Shown piece by piece: positions 12,535-23,509 of a stretch of 64,000 nucleotides of DNA. The position numbers and the translations under genes were made by a program. Positions within the stretch are counted from its first letter, which is position 1, and the number at the start of each line of letters is the position of its first letter. Source of the stretch: Batkoa obscura (lineage: Eukaryota > Entomophthoromycota > Entomophthoromycetes > Entomophthorales > Batkoaceae); contig JASVEC010000010.1 in NCBI GenBank assembly GCA_030770535.1, forward strand, positions 744,001 to 808,000, read 5' to 3'. Under the pieces are notes generated by a model that was given only the letters and a program-made list of their open reading frames with translations, had not been told where the DNA came from and ran no database searches.

Positions 12535-12873
12535 ATTTAGCATTACAGAGTTTTCTTGATAATATAATGTAATACAGTAGGAAGAAAAATGGTCTGAATA
12601 TCGCTATAGATTTTACTATATGTGGTTATATATAATATATACACGAATGAAGTCTATCAAATAAACCTCATAGTAGTATTTTAGATATTATAGAAGAATA
12701 GCCGAGCTATCATAAGCTTATTTAACAAATATTACTCAATAATTAAATAGAACACTTGTCTGATTTTTTACTTGTAAGCATTTTCCTAATATTTTCTAAT
12801 AAAATGAATATTAACTTTCAAACATTTACCAGCTAATTATAATCACTATGAAAATCTTATATAAGCCTTAAAA
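12535..12873. other. AT-rich intergenic stretch
   Basis: No gene or structured RNA was recognised. Confidence 0.5.
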
Positions 12874-12978
12874 ATATGGAGATGTATTTTTGTATTTAAG
12901 AATTTTATTAACAATTTTTTTGCTCAAATAGCGCTTAAAAAATGGAAATCAATGAAATCGAAAAAAACATCCCCATAT
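12874..12978 (+). mobile_element. MITE family A copy, left member of an abutting pair
   Basis: Right end CATCCCCATAT. Its last bases are shared with the inverted copy that begins at 12974. Confidence 0.85.
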
Positions 12979-13081
12979 GGGAGTGTCTTTTTTAACTTCA
13001 TTATTTTTCCATTTTTTAAGCGCTATCTAAACGGAAAATTTGCTAACAAAATTCTTAAACACAAAAATACATCCCCATATG
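12974..13081 (-). mobile_element. MITE family A copy, right member of an abutting pair
   Basis: Begins ATATGGGAGTGTCTTTTTTA and ends ATACATCCCCATATG, in inverse orientation to its neighbour. The shared ATAT fits insertion of one copy at the TA of the other's terminus. Confidence 0.85.
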
Positions 13082-13305
13082 TTTTTTCCAATTTAATGTT
13101 TGTAATTATTTGACGAAAAAACAATTCATATAAACCCTCTTTAACTATTTAAAATATTATAAATCTATGAGCTTTGTTCTATTGCTTTAGATACTATCTC
13201 TAATTTAGCTATAGATAAAATGATAATAAAATATGAATTTTTTTACAAGACATCAAAATCTAATATTTATAATGTAAAATCTTTAATGCTTATTCAACTT
13301 AGCTA

Positions 13306-13410
13306 TTTGTTACATCAGCAGAACAAGATAAATACATTGATCAAAAGTGTACAAAAAAAACACTTTCTCCAGAACAAAAAGGTAGCATATTAGCAAAAAA
13401 ATTATAATAT
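13306..13410 (+). pseudogene. short coding-like scrap, possibly a transposase N-terminus
   Basis: About 30 codons read AEQDKYIDQKCTKKTLSPEQ and then KGSILAKKL before a stop next to a MITE. LSPEQKGSILA resembles the first helix-turn-helix of Tc1/pogo/IS630-type transposases (pattern LS.E.R..I..L). It is too short to be sure. It would be a relic of a DNA transposon, possibly related to the source of the MITE. Confidence 0.2.
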
Positions 13411-13512
13411 GGGGGTGTATTTTGTGTCTAAGAATTTTATTAACAATATTTCCACTCAAATAGCGCTTAAAAATGGAAAAAGTAGTGAAAACAAAGAAAA
13501 CATCCCCATATA
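13407..13512 (+). mobile_element. MITE family A copy
   Basis: Full-length copy with left end ATATGGGGGTGTATTTTG and right end ACATCCCCATATA. Confidence 0.85.
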
Positions 13513-14029
13513 TTTAATTAAGTATTGATTAAATAATATATAGTTTTAAAAAATAAAAGTTATAGTATAATATAAAATAATAAAGATTTTAGTTGATTTG
13601 TGATTATTAAAAATCTAATAAGCTTTCTTTGTTGTTTGTATAATATTTTTTAATAAAAAGCATTAAGTTTTCTTATTTTAAATATTTAGTTACTTTAAAA
13701 CTTTAAACATTAAAATATAATAAATTGATTGATCGATTGATTAATTAGTTTAATTTGAACTTTATTTACTACAACTATTTTTATAAATCATGGGTCATTG
13801 AAGTCAATATATATTTTATAGTTATTTCTTAAAGTGACTTTTTTGCATAATTTAGTATTCATTAGCTCAATTTTTTGCTGTTAAAATTAGTTTTATTTTT
13901 AAATCCTCAAACTACGAATTTAATAATTAACTCGAAATTAAGTTTTATTAGTCAAATTTTTATAACAGCTGAAAAATAACTAAAAGTAAAAATTAAGTTA
14001 AAAAATTGAACTAATAATTTGATTAGCAT
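13513..14029. other. AT-rich intergenic stretch
   Basis: No gene was seen. Confidence 0.5.
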
Positions 14030-14130
14030 TTGGGGATGTATTTTTGTATTTAAGAATTTTACTAACAATCTTTCCACTCAAATAATGCTTAAAAGATGGA
14101 AAAAGTAATTAAGCCAAAAAAACATATTTA
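14030..14130 (+). mobile_element. MITE family A copy lacking its right terminus
   Basis: Left end TTTGGGGATGTATTTTTGTA with intact core. Similarity ends in AAAAAAACAT before the terminal CCCCAT. Confidence 0.75.
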
Positions 14131-14547
14131 CTGTGTCTAAAAGGTACTTTCAATAGATTAAGGAATTAAATTTCGGTGCTTGAGGAACACCCCCAGGAAG
14201 TAAAGAATTAACTTAGTTGATTTTTTTGTTTTTAGATCTGCATCTCTACTTTTTCAAGGGGTCTACACTGTTATAAAACCATTTTTACTTGAATCAAGTC
14301 CTTTTTTCTATATTCTGGTTGTTATTATAACTTAGGTATTAAATTGGTAAGCTAATTCTCTCTTGATTTGCTTGTAATCTTATTAAACTTGTATTTTTGT
14401 AATAGATGTTCATAGATTCCATGTCTTTCGTTAATAGTCAAACCTTTCCTTCTACTTTTCTGTTTTCTAAGTTTGAGTAAGTTTGTAAACTTAAACTGAT
14501 CTTTGTTTTGCTAACCATTTTCATGAATAAAAAGTGGTTGTAAGAAT
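14131..14547. other. intergenic stretch with slightly higher GC
   Basis: Includes a GC-richer patch (about 14150-14290) with no coding frame. It was compared mentally with small-subunit rRNA and rejected. Confidence 0.4.
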
Positions 14548-14677
14548 AAATGGGGATGTATTTTTATGTCTAAGAATTTTACTAACAATTTTTTCACTCA
14601 AATAGTGCTTAAAAAACGGAAAAATAATGAAACCAAAAAAAACATCTCCAATGATGTCAAAAAAAACACTCCCAAAT
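14548..14677 (+). mobile_element. MITE family A copy with a doubled right end
   Basis: Full copy ending CATCTCCAATG, followed directly by a second right end ATGTCAAAAAAAACACTCCC. The first end is subfamily B type (AAACCAAAAAAAACAT) and the second is subfamily A type (TGTCAAAAAAAACACT). This fits insertion or recombination between subfamilies. Confidence 0.75.
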
Positions 14678-15296
14678 GCTAACTTGAAACTTAAAATACA
14701 TTTTTGGCGAATTAATTCTATTTGGTAAAGTTACTTGTTATTTTCTATCTACTTTAAAGGCTCCACGTAACTTCAAGGGGTAATATAAAATAAACTTTTA
14801 CTGTAAGATGATTAAAACGATGAGATGATTTATGTAACAGCCAGTTTATTTACTTATCAATATAGTAAGTTTAATATGAAGATTGGAGAAAAAGATCCCG
14901 TTTATTGTTTCGGAGGGAGCACATAGTAACTCAAACCATAAAAATCGAAGTATCTATAAAAGTAAAAATTTTAAAATTTTGAATATTTTAAGCAAATAAA
15001 TACTTTAATAGATTTAATATAAACTTTGTTTGTAGACTATTTCAAGACTATTTTGATAAGATTGAGAATTTTTTAGTCTAAATATCTAGGATATTATTTT
15101 CTTAGCTTATTTTGCTTTTTGGGATACTTTGAGATTTAATTAAGTAATACCAATTGTATAACAGATAAGGGAGCTATTGTTCTTTTAATAAAATTATAAG
15201 AACTTTGATAAGGATCTATTACATCTATTTATAATTTCAAAATACACAATATAAATAACAAAAAGTGTAGAAATAAATCGCTAGATTCTTTTTTTA
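14678..15296. other. upstream region of the kelch-like gene
   Basis: AT-rich, with no other feature recognised. Confidence 0.5.
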
Positions 15297-16692
15297 ATGT
15301 TTCTATTACTATTATTATTCAATTTTTTATCATATAGCTCAATAGAACTTTCACCAAGAGCGGATGATGGCGGATGTATAATAATTCAAAATAAGTTATA
15401 TTATTTAGGTGGAATTGTTCAACTTCCAAACTTAAACTATATGAAAAATAACACTGAAGTATTTCACTTAGATTTGGAAAAAGGATTTAAGCTAGTTGAT
15501 AATATTGCACCATGGAAAAGGAAGGATTCAATTAACTCACCAAAAGAAATGGCAAATGTAAAGTTATTCAAAATAGGAAAGGAAAATAAAATAATAGTGA
15601 GTTTTTATACAAACAGTATGGAAAGGTTGTACTTCAATTATTATGATATTAATAAAAATGAATGGAACAATGAATATTGGATCAAAGATTTATTTAATAA
15701 AGATCAAATTAAAATGATAAACAAATATGAATACCAGTTATATCCCTTTATTTCACAAGATGATACAAATCCCAAGCAGTTTTATATAACCGGTAGACTA
15801 TTTCTTGATGGTTTGAAAACAATGTTGCCACTTCGGCTAAGCTCATTTAATATTGAGACAAAAAAGATACAGAAAATATATGATCTTTCTGATAATATTA
15901 CTATTTACCCCCTCCTTGTTTTGAACAAAAACTTTTATTATTCTGAGATAAGTGGAGGTGGAGGCCCTAAAGGTCCCAATAAAGTCGTATTAAACGAGGT
16001 AAATTTGCTATCTTTTAAAGTAAAAGCCTATCCTATGAAGCATTTCATAAATCCATATTCAACCTATTTTGTAAAAAATAGCCATCAGGTTTATTTTGCT
16101 GGATTTTCTTATTCGCCTACAGAAAAAAAAAAATTACAGTCTCTGAATTAAAATTCAACCCATTTTCATTAAAAGAGTATACTCCAAATACAAATAACCT
16201 TGGCTGCTTTGCCTTTTATAAGGACTTTTTAATTAATTCTTTTGGTAAAAGGATTTTAGCGCCTCGAAGTAAACCAGAAGAATCGTCTGATAAGATTCAA
16301 ATATTAAATATAACTAATTGGAAAGAAATAGACGGTTTACTATCTTTAGCCAAGGACAATGAAAATAATAAAAGTGTTAATATTACCAATAAGCAAGCAA
16401 TAGAAACAAAAAATGATGATAATGCTATATTAATAGGTGGTATTATTGGCGGAATTGCAGGGGTTATATTGTTAACAGCAACTACAATATGTATGTTATA
16501 CAATATAAACAAAGAAAAGGAAGAGCACCAAGTATGATTTTAGAGCCTATTGTCAATGAACCAACCAATCCTCTAGATATCAATAGCAACTATAATAGTG
16601 CACTATTTAACCATTATCATGAGGTTGATGATGGCAGTAGTGTAGTTCCCGAAAAATCGTACATTAAAAATAAGAGGGGCGAATGTGATTAA
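15297..16692 (+). CDS. Kelch-like single-pass membrane protein, reading frame broken
   Basis: The protein starts MFLLLLLFNFLSYSS, a good signal peptide, followed by kelch/galactose-oxidase-like blades: DDGGCIIIQNKLYYLGG, YFNYYDINKNEW, and HQVYFAGFSYS. The first frame ends at 16151 just after an 11-A run (16122-16133 area). Coding continues in another frame to a stretch ending with a strong membrane helix (NAILIGGIIGGIAGVILLTA, about 16420-16480). That frame stops at 16537. A third frame then carries a plausible cytosolic tail (RAPSMILEPIVNEPTNPL) to 16692. The A-run step needs one extra A, so it may be an assembly error. The second step is less clearly so, and the gene may be decaying. The layout of signal peptide, propeller, one membrane helix and short tail suggests a cell-surface protein. 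Its ligand is unknown. Confidence 0.6.
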
Positions 16693-16782
16693 TGAAGCGA
16701 AAAAAATTAGGTTAAATTTGACTATATTGACATCAAAAAAGCAGCATCATATAAATATGTCAATATTTCATAAAGATTTGAA

Positions 16783-16889
16783 TATATGAGGATGTATTTT
16801 GTTTAAGAATTTTATTGATAATTTTTCTACTTAAATAGCGCTTAAAAAATAAAAAAGTAATGAAATCAAAAAAAATATCCCCGTATATT
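16783..16889 (+). mobile_element. MITE family A copy, diverged
   Basis: Left end ATATGAGGATGTATTTTG and right end ATATCCCCGTATA, about 90 bp after the kelch-like gene. Confidence 0.75.
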
Positions 16890-17558
16890 TCCTTATTAAA
16901 CATTTGTGATTGTCTTTTTCCTTTCATTTATTTTACATATATATAGCTCAAAATTTATCATAGATTCTATTAATACTAAATAACGCTTAGATAAATAAAT
17001 TGTAGACAATTTAAAAGCCAAATAGACCAACCAAAACATTACAAATTTTACAAAGTTTAAATAAATATTCTGCTTTTCTATACACAAATAGGAACTTTTT
17101 TTAAAATTGGGTAGACAGTTATGAAAAATAAAAAATAAGTCTATGAAAAAGATATAGATCAAAGATGCAATATGTCATCTTTTTTCAAAGTGAGCACTTT
17201 GTAAAAATATGAACCAAGTACCTTTCAAGTTTTTACTAAAAGTCAAGTCACATGCAGTAGTAATGTTTTTTAAAGCCTATAACAAAGTTGATATACTGTT
17301 AATAGCTTCGAAGCTATAGTTAATAAAATAGCTTTTTTAAATGACAACTAATTTAACAAGTTTTAATATTACTATTATTAGCAGAGATAAATAAACAGCT
17401 TACTATTGGTTGAAAGAAAAGAAAAGCTTAAGTTTATTGGCTATTAATGTGAAATTGCATGTCTCACTAGCTACACTGTTACGTAAGAATGAATACTAAG
17501 CTGCTCCAAGTATAAAAGAAATAGCAAAGAGTCACTTCAACTAAATTAAACTTTAATT
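16890..17558. other. intergenic stretch with promoter of the next gene
   Basis: A TATAAAA motif near 17511 lies about 48 bp before the ATG at 17559. An 88-codon minus frame at 16896-17162 has no recognisable features. Confidence 0.45.
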
Positions 17559-17867
17559 ATGAAGAAATGGTTTGATTTCCCAAAGTTAGACTTTGGATTA
17601 AGTCCAGAGGCAAGTATTTCATTACCGTATTGATAGTAGTCTCATGATTTTAGTATATTGCACAAACAAGACAATATGTAAGTAGGTCGTATTCTGCCGC
17701 TATTATTGTATCTGGAATTGGAATAGGGCTAGGTAAATTATTATATGATATCAAAATAGTAAACTTTTCAATAAAACTAAAAATGATTAGGTTTATTACT
17801 CCATAAATATTCTAATCCAGGAGAAATTAAAGAAAAAGAAAAAGAAAAAGAGAAAGAAATAAAATAA
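17559..17867 (+). CDS. 68-residue single-pass membrane protein with a GC-AG intron
   Basis: Three exons: 17559-17609, 17654-17732, 17791-17867 (207 nt, 68 residues). The N-terminus is MKKWFDFPKLDFGLSPE. One hydrophobic, glycine-patterned helix (about residues 29-46, SAAIIVSGIGIGLGLLLH) is followed by a charged EK-repeat tail. Intron 1 (17610-17653) starts GCAAGT after CCAGAG, a textbook GC-AG donor; without splicing the frame stops at once. Intron 2 starts GTAAAT. The GxGxG helix recalls small mitochondrial inner-membrane assembly proteins, but no family can be named. It converges on CFAP20, with stop codons only 21 bp apart. Confidence 0.6.
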
Positions 17868-17888
17868 GGGAAACAAGATTTTGTTTTA

Positions 17889-18500
17889 TTACTTATATAG
17901 TTTGAATTCGGCTGGTAAGTTTTGTTCTGAAAACGATATTTGATCACATAAAAAAATTCTTCTTATACAACAGTTAGGATTTAAAGTTATTTGAATCACT
18001 TCCTTGAAATTAGTAATGTAGTATTTTCTAATTAAAGATCGAAGATCTAATACAACTTGGTTCCAACTTGGTTCTAAATCTAATTTTAAACATAATATTT
18101 CTGGGGTAACCCTTTTTTCTAGCTTAATAAATAAAGATACTTAATTGAATTAGTTAATAGATAACAATATTCTTACTTGAAACGTTGACACTCTTATTCT
18201 TCGTATTCTATTTTTATCATCTAAAGCTTTCACTTCCATACTAAACTCTTTGTTTAAATTTTTTAAAATAATAACTAAGTGTGGTAAAGATAAACCTAAG
18301 CCATTAGTAAAGTTAGCAGGACATTTCAAATGCACTTTTGATAAATCATTCGCAATCAGTTGATGTACTTTAGCATCAATTTCAGTATCGTGTATTAGAC
18401 TCAATTCGTAGTCTTTTGAATCGGTAGCCATTAATTGCCATAATTCTAGAGGTTTGGAACTAAATAATTTAATAACTTGTTTATTATAGCTTGTTCTCAT
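17889..18500 (-). CDS. CFAP20: CFAP20 / BUG22 family protein
   Basis: CFAP20 (BUG22) is a conserved axoneme and centriole/basal-body protein that binds the inner junction of doublet microtubules. Two exons, 18500-18177 and 18122-17889, are joined by a 54-nt phase-0 intron (558 nt, 185 residues; animal CFAP20 is about 193). Family blocks: SSKPLELWQ, KVHLKCPANFTNGLGLSLPH, LVIILKNLNKEFSMEVKALD, DKNRIRRIRVSTFQ, LEPSWNQVVLDLRSLIRKYY, NPNCCIRRIFLCDQ and the C-terminal LPAEFKLYK. The match runs end to end, so identity is firm. The N-terminal third carries a non-conserved acidic insertion (ATDSKDYELSLIHDTEIDAK). Presence in a fungus suggests a flagellated lineage or one that kept a centriole-like organelle, though BUG22 also occurs in some non-flagellated eukaryotes. 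Confidence 0.92.
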
Positions 18501-19037
18501 TTACCCTTCAGTAAAATATAATGTCAATGGACTATACTAAAATCGTTTAATTTAGATTTTGTACTATTTTTTTAGAATTTACATTTTCACATTGTCGAAA
18601 CATTTTGAGGTTTAAAAGTTGAATAAAAATGTTAATTTTTTTGAAGTTTGATGGATGAAATGCCAAACAAACATAATTTGAAATTTATTGAATTGTTTTA
18701 CATAGTTGACAAATATAAAATATAAATTGACGGTTAAAATAAAAATATTTTTAATATATAAAAAAAGGGGGGAAAGAAGAGATAAGATAAAATGAGGGGC
18801 TAAGTTGAAAGAGAATTGGGCTGTCTAAAGTTGGGATGTGTACTACACTTACAATGCTTACTAGTAAAAACAAAACATGAAATTAAAATGGAATTCTTAT
18901 TATCAGATAATACAATAATTTTAACATTAAAATAATAATATTAATACGAATAATAATAAATTTATGAAATAAAAGGTGAGATTTAATGTTTACAATGGTG
19001 GAGTATAAACGAATAATAATACAATATTTTAGATACT
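18501..19037. other. spacer between CFAP20 and the homeodomain gene
   Basis: Contains a purine-rich patch (about 18763-18820) and otherwise AT-rich sequence. It would hold the CFAP20 promoter and the 3' UTR of the homeodomain gene. Confidence 0.45.
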
Positions 19038-20099
19038 TTAATAATAATACCCTGATAAGTTATTATTATTATTATTATTATATTGTATATTCTCATTAAT
19101 TCCTGAACTCATATTTAAAACTGACACATCAAATGAACCATTCCTATATGGTTGAAAATTATTTAAGCCATAATAACTATTAAATATTGGATTATTAACT
19201 TGATGAGGTGTAAATGATTCGTTTAACATGGCAGTGTTATTAGTCGCAGGCATATAATAATTGGAATCTATCATCATGGTATTCTTTAATTGAGATTCCA
19301 ATGGAAAAGAATTACGACGGAAATATTGTTCATCACTTTCCTCAGTAAACACATTTGGAAACCCTGCTGAAAGAGGGGTGAGACATAGAGGGGTAGTAAT
19401 GAATCCATTTAAAGGATTATTAGTGTTATCATTAGTACTGTTACTTGATAACAGGGAACTGCTTTGCATGTTCATCATTGTATTATTGGTCATCATAGTA
19501 GTAAACATGGACATATCATGGGTACTATTGCTATTGCTTATGTTTGATTGCAACAAATTTAATGGAGCAGGACAACGTTTATTCAACCTTTCTTTATTAT
19601 CATTTATGGTAACATGGTCGACCTTTTCATTGTTATCTTGAATATCATTTGATGTACTTGGATGGTTATCTTCTTCGGTTTCATTTTCATTTGAATGAAA
19701 TTCATGATCAAAGGTCGTAGTTTCTTCTTTAATTCCATTATCAGTCTCTTGTGTAGCATTAGTGTTACTTTTTGAGTTATTTTTAAGCTTATCTTTTGCT
19801 CTCTTATTTTGGAACCAAATCTGCACGGAACGTGGAGTCATGTTAAGCTTGTTAGCTAGGAATTTACGTAGATTTAAATTGGGTTTGCTTGTTTCTTGAT
19901 ATGTTTTTTCCAATAATTTAAGTTGGCCACGGGATATCTTCTTCCTTTGTTTGACTTCGTTCAAAGGGAATAGAGTGTTGTACATAAGTGGATCATTTTT
20001 AAAGTTAGGTGGCATTGCGTTTGGATAGTAAGGTGAGATCATACCATTGGATTGTATCAACTCATAGCTTGAATTTGGGTTGAAATAAGAATAATTCAT
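19038..20099 (-). CDS. Homeodomain transcription factor
   Basis: Single exon, 353 residues. The homeodomain spans about residues 50-107: KQRKKISRGQLKLLEKTYQE in helix 1, TSKPNLNLRKFLANKLNMT across helix 2, then recognition helix SVQIWFQNKRAKDK with the invariant W, F, N and R. It is a typical 60-residue (non-TALE) homeodomain like those of fungal Pho2/Yox1-type regulators. The exact ortholog cannot be set. The remainder is low complexity, Asn- and Ser-rich, acidic at about 115-165 (candidate activation region), and ends in a poly-Asn tract encoded by an AAT/ATT microsatellite (about 19056-19080), then GYYY. The start is the only ATG before the homeodomain in this frame. An 87-codon plus-strand frame inside it is an antisense shadow. 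Confidence 0.9.
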   Translation of the reverse strand: MNYSYFNPNSSYELIQSNGMISPYYPNAMPPNFKNDPLMYNTLFPLNEVKQRKKISRGQLKLLEKTYQETSKPNLNLRKFLANKLNMTPRSVQIWFQNKRAKDKLKNNSKSNTNATQETDNGIKEETTTFDHEFHSNENETEEDNHPSTSNDIQDNNEKVDHVTINDNKERLNKRCPAPLNLLQSNISNSNSTHDMSMFTTMMTNNTMMNMQSSSLLSSNSTNDNTNNPLNGFITTPLCLTPLSAGFPNVFTEESDEQYFRRNSFPLESQLKNTMMIDSNYYMPATNNTAMLNESFTPHQVNNPIFNSYYGLNNFQPYRNGSFDVSVLNMSSGINENIQYNNNNNNNLSGYYY

Positions 20100-21937
20100 G
20101 ATTTAAATAAAACAAAAAAGGTAAAGAAAAACAAGAGGAAGTATGTAATTTATTATATTAATAATTGGAAACTATTCAATTATAACGTTGATGTACAATG
20201 GAAAATGAGTTCAAACTAGATGATTTGGTGATAAATTGATTGTTTAGTCTTTTGATTGTTATCAATAGTTTACAGTTAGAATATCAACTAAATTTAGCTA
20301 TTTTATAGATTATATACTATAGAATATAACTAACCTTGAAATAAAGAAAAAAGTAAAGTTCAATTTATTCAGTTATTAGTTCAAGTTTATTTTTAAACCA
20401 ACTGTTACAGGTAATAAATTTTAAAACGTAGTATATTCCAAATCTAAGTTGATGGTGGGTCTAAAATTCTTTGATGTTAAATTTCCTATAGGAAATATAA
20501 TGAGAATTTATTTACTCCAGGTAAAATCCCAGCTTTTTTAAAACCAAAAAAAGTAGTCCCTTAAAAATTATTGGCTCTTAGTTCGTCTCCCTTTTTTTAC
20601 TTCCTATAACACAAAGGGAATCTTGTTGATAAATTTTATTTAACCCCTAAAATTAATTTTAATATGAAGATTATTAATCAATAGTACATATTGTTTTATA
20701 ATAACAATTAAATTGTTAGTACTAAATTTATTATTATGCCTTAAATAAACAACTTTTATTTCTCATTATTGTTAATAACTTTTATTATTACTTATTGATA
20801 TTATTTATTAAAACTAAATGATAATTTTGTACATTTATAATTTTATTTACCCAACCTAAAAATCTAGAAGTGTGAGATCATTTTAGTAACTGATTTTGAT
20901 TGGAGGTTGGGTATATAATTGGTAGTTTTATAATTTGCTCATCAATATAAAAATCAATAAAAATAAAAAGTGATTGTGGATTAATCATAACGCAATAGTA
21001 ATGCTTCATTTAACTGATTGCTTTTTACAAATAGTAAGCTCTTATTAATTTATCTTTAACGTTACTTTCCTCCTGTGCATTTTTTATATTGAATTGAGCT
21101 AGACTTTCAATTTATTTTGTAGCTTTTTTTCACATTGGGGTTTTTTAAACTAAAAAGTATGAACTCGAGTTGATATCTTAATTTAAACTGGATTACTGTA
21201 TTTTTAATTAATCTTTTTAATAGTTAAATTAAAATTAGTAAATCTCACTTTATATGAAATAAAATAATGACAATAACAAAAGCAAATATTATCTAATTAG
21301 GCTCATTTCCTTTACATTTTCTTTACATTTGCTTTCAAGATAATGATACTAAAAGTTCAAAATTAGTTTTAAGGTGTTTTATTTGATAGTATAATTGCTA
21401 AAGTTCAATTGTATAAGTAGCTAACTGTTCATTTTAAAATAAAAAACTAAGAGTTGAACTACAAGTTATTACAATAATCCAAATTATTAGTTATAAAAAT
21501 TATTATTATCCACTGTGCAATTGAACCTTAAGAGTTATAATCTAGCTCAACTAAAATAAAAATTTTAGTTTACAAAGATGCTTATAAAACTAAGTTTTTG
21601 ATCTCAAATTTCAAACAATTTGGGCTGGAGAATTCATTATTAATTTTGTTATTTTGATTTATTAAATAAATTTTATTTAAATCTGAACTATTTTGCTCTG
21701 ATTTTTATAATCAATTTTCTAATTATTGATTACTTTTTGTGTAAAAAATATTTTAGCTTGGATTTTGCTCAAAGTTTTGTTTTTTAACTCTTTGAGCATT
21801 GAGGATTTCAAGAAAAATGATTGATTAGATTAGTATTTTTGATCTATCTTTTGATTATTGAAAAATAATTTTTGCTTAGCTAGAACTAATTTGTTAAGTA
21901 GCGTTTATGGTTTTATTTACTCTACAAAAACTTGAAG
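20100..21937. other. long AT-rich upstream region of the homeodomain gene
   Basis: About 1.8 kb with no coding frame, RNA gene or listed repeat seen. Long 5' flanks are common for regulatory genes, but no specific site could be supported. Confidence 0.45.
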
Positions 21938-22046
21938 AATATGGGGATGTATTTTTATGTTTAACAATTTTGCTGATAAAATTTCCGCTCGAATAGTGCT
22001 TAAAGGATCGAAAAAGTAATGAAGCCAAAAAAACATCCCCATATAA
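21938..22046 (+). mobile_element. MITE family A copy
   Basis: Full length. Left end AATATGGGGATGTATTTTTA and right end ACATCCCCATATAA. Confidence 0.85.
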
Positions 22047-23064
22047 CTTGTCCGTGGTATCTAAGTGGTAAAATAGGCAACTAAACAGTTCAATTTTAAA
22101 CCGAAGTCAACATAACATCGTAAGAATATAGAAAAGTTAGAACAACAATAATCATTTATAATATTAAAATGTTTAAAACTATAGATGTTTAAATTAAAAA
22201 TCTTTATCATAATTCAAGTGGGTATCTTATTATTTTAATAATTTATAAGAATTAAATTATAAATTAAAAACATTGAAGGTTTAAATATAATGTTAATTTG
22301 GTTCATACTACAACAATGAAACTAAGTCAAGGAGTTACATCCTAGGTCTTCTCTAAATTCTTATCAAACTACCTTGTCAATTCAAAGGTTTAAAATCGGC
22401 ATTCAGTATCAACAACAATTTATATTAAGTTATCTTGAGTTAGATAAGTGACAAAGAAGCGAGAAAGGATGAGTTCAAAAATAAGTCAATACTAAAGTCA
22501 TTTAACGAATTCAATCAATTTAGAAAAACATCACCTAAATTGACTTATGATTTCATTTAACTAAATAATGTTCATTGACCTGTTGAAATTTAAGGTAAGA
22601 CAGAATATAGTGCAATGGTAAATGCTCAAATAGCAAAGGCAAATTCTTAAAATAAGATAGAAATTGAAAGTACCTTTTTATATATGAATTAAAAAAACTA
22701 GGCTAAATGACCTAAATTAATGATGGGTTTGATTGATTTTTTTTGCACAGTTTGAAAATGGGATGTCCTAGCTAAAATATAATCAAAAAATTGCTAGCAC
22801 TCTAAATTTGATTTTAAAAACAATAAATTTGAATTTTTACTAATTTTGAAAAAAACAAAACAACGATAGTTACTTAGTATATTATTAAATTAGCTATTGG
22901 TATGATTGAGTTTATATAAATATTAATAATGTATAATTTGATATTGTCTACATTTAATAAAAACATCATTAATTTAAAGCTTAATATAATATTTAAATTA
23001 TGAAACAGTGCCTTCAATAAGCATTTGATATTACAAGACAAAAAAGCTTTGAATCAAATTTCAG
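22047..23064. other. AT-rich intergenic stretch
   Basis: No gene was recognised. A tRNA-like opening near 22050 does not extend to a T-loop or acceptor stem and was rejected. Confidence 0.45.
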
Positions 23065-23170
23065 GATATAGGGATGTATCTTTGTATTTGAGAATTTTAC
23101 AATCTTTCTGCTCAAATAGCACTTAAAAAATAGAAAAAGTAATGAAACCAAAAAAAACACCCCCATATAA
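23065..23170 (+). mobile_element. MITE family A copy
   Basis: Left end ATATAGGGATGTATCTTTGT and right end ACACCCCCATATAA. It is slightly shortened around the first TTTTAC block. Confidence 0.8.
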
Positions 23171-23509
23171 AGCCAACACTTTTTTAATTTTTAAATACTG
23201 TTTATTTAATATTTTAATAATAAAATAGTTAAATTCTAAGTGTTAAAAATAATGATATTAATTGTTTTTATTGAAAATTAGAAAAATGTTAAAACGTTTA
23301 GTATAGTTTATAAATAATAATAAAACTATGTAACAATCTTTCAAAAAACTAGTAAACAAAATGGTTAATAGAATGACCAAAGCTTTAAATATAAAGTAAA
23401 TGATCTAATAGCCAGTTTATTAAAAAATAATAAAAAATTTAATAAAAGATTTTATACAAAGCTTGTGAATTAAGGCTAATTTTTTTTACACAATAACAAT
23501 AATATTAAA

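Noticed and set aside
14150-14290. Fragment of small-subunit rRNA
   Set aside because: A GGAATTAA...CACCCCCAGGA stretch looked similar, but the match is short and the flanks do not fit any rRNA helix.
19378-19641. 87-codon plus-strand hydrophobic frame
   Set aside because: Antisense to the low-complexity part of the homeodomain gene.
22047-22120. tRNA gene
   Set aside because: A TCCGTGGTATCTAAGTGG start resembles a D-arm region, but no T-loop (GTTCRANNC) or pairing acceptor stem follows.
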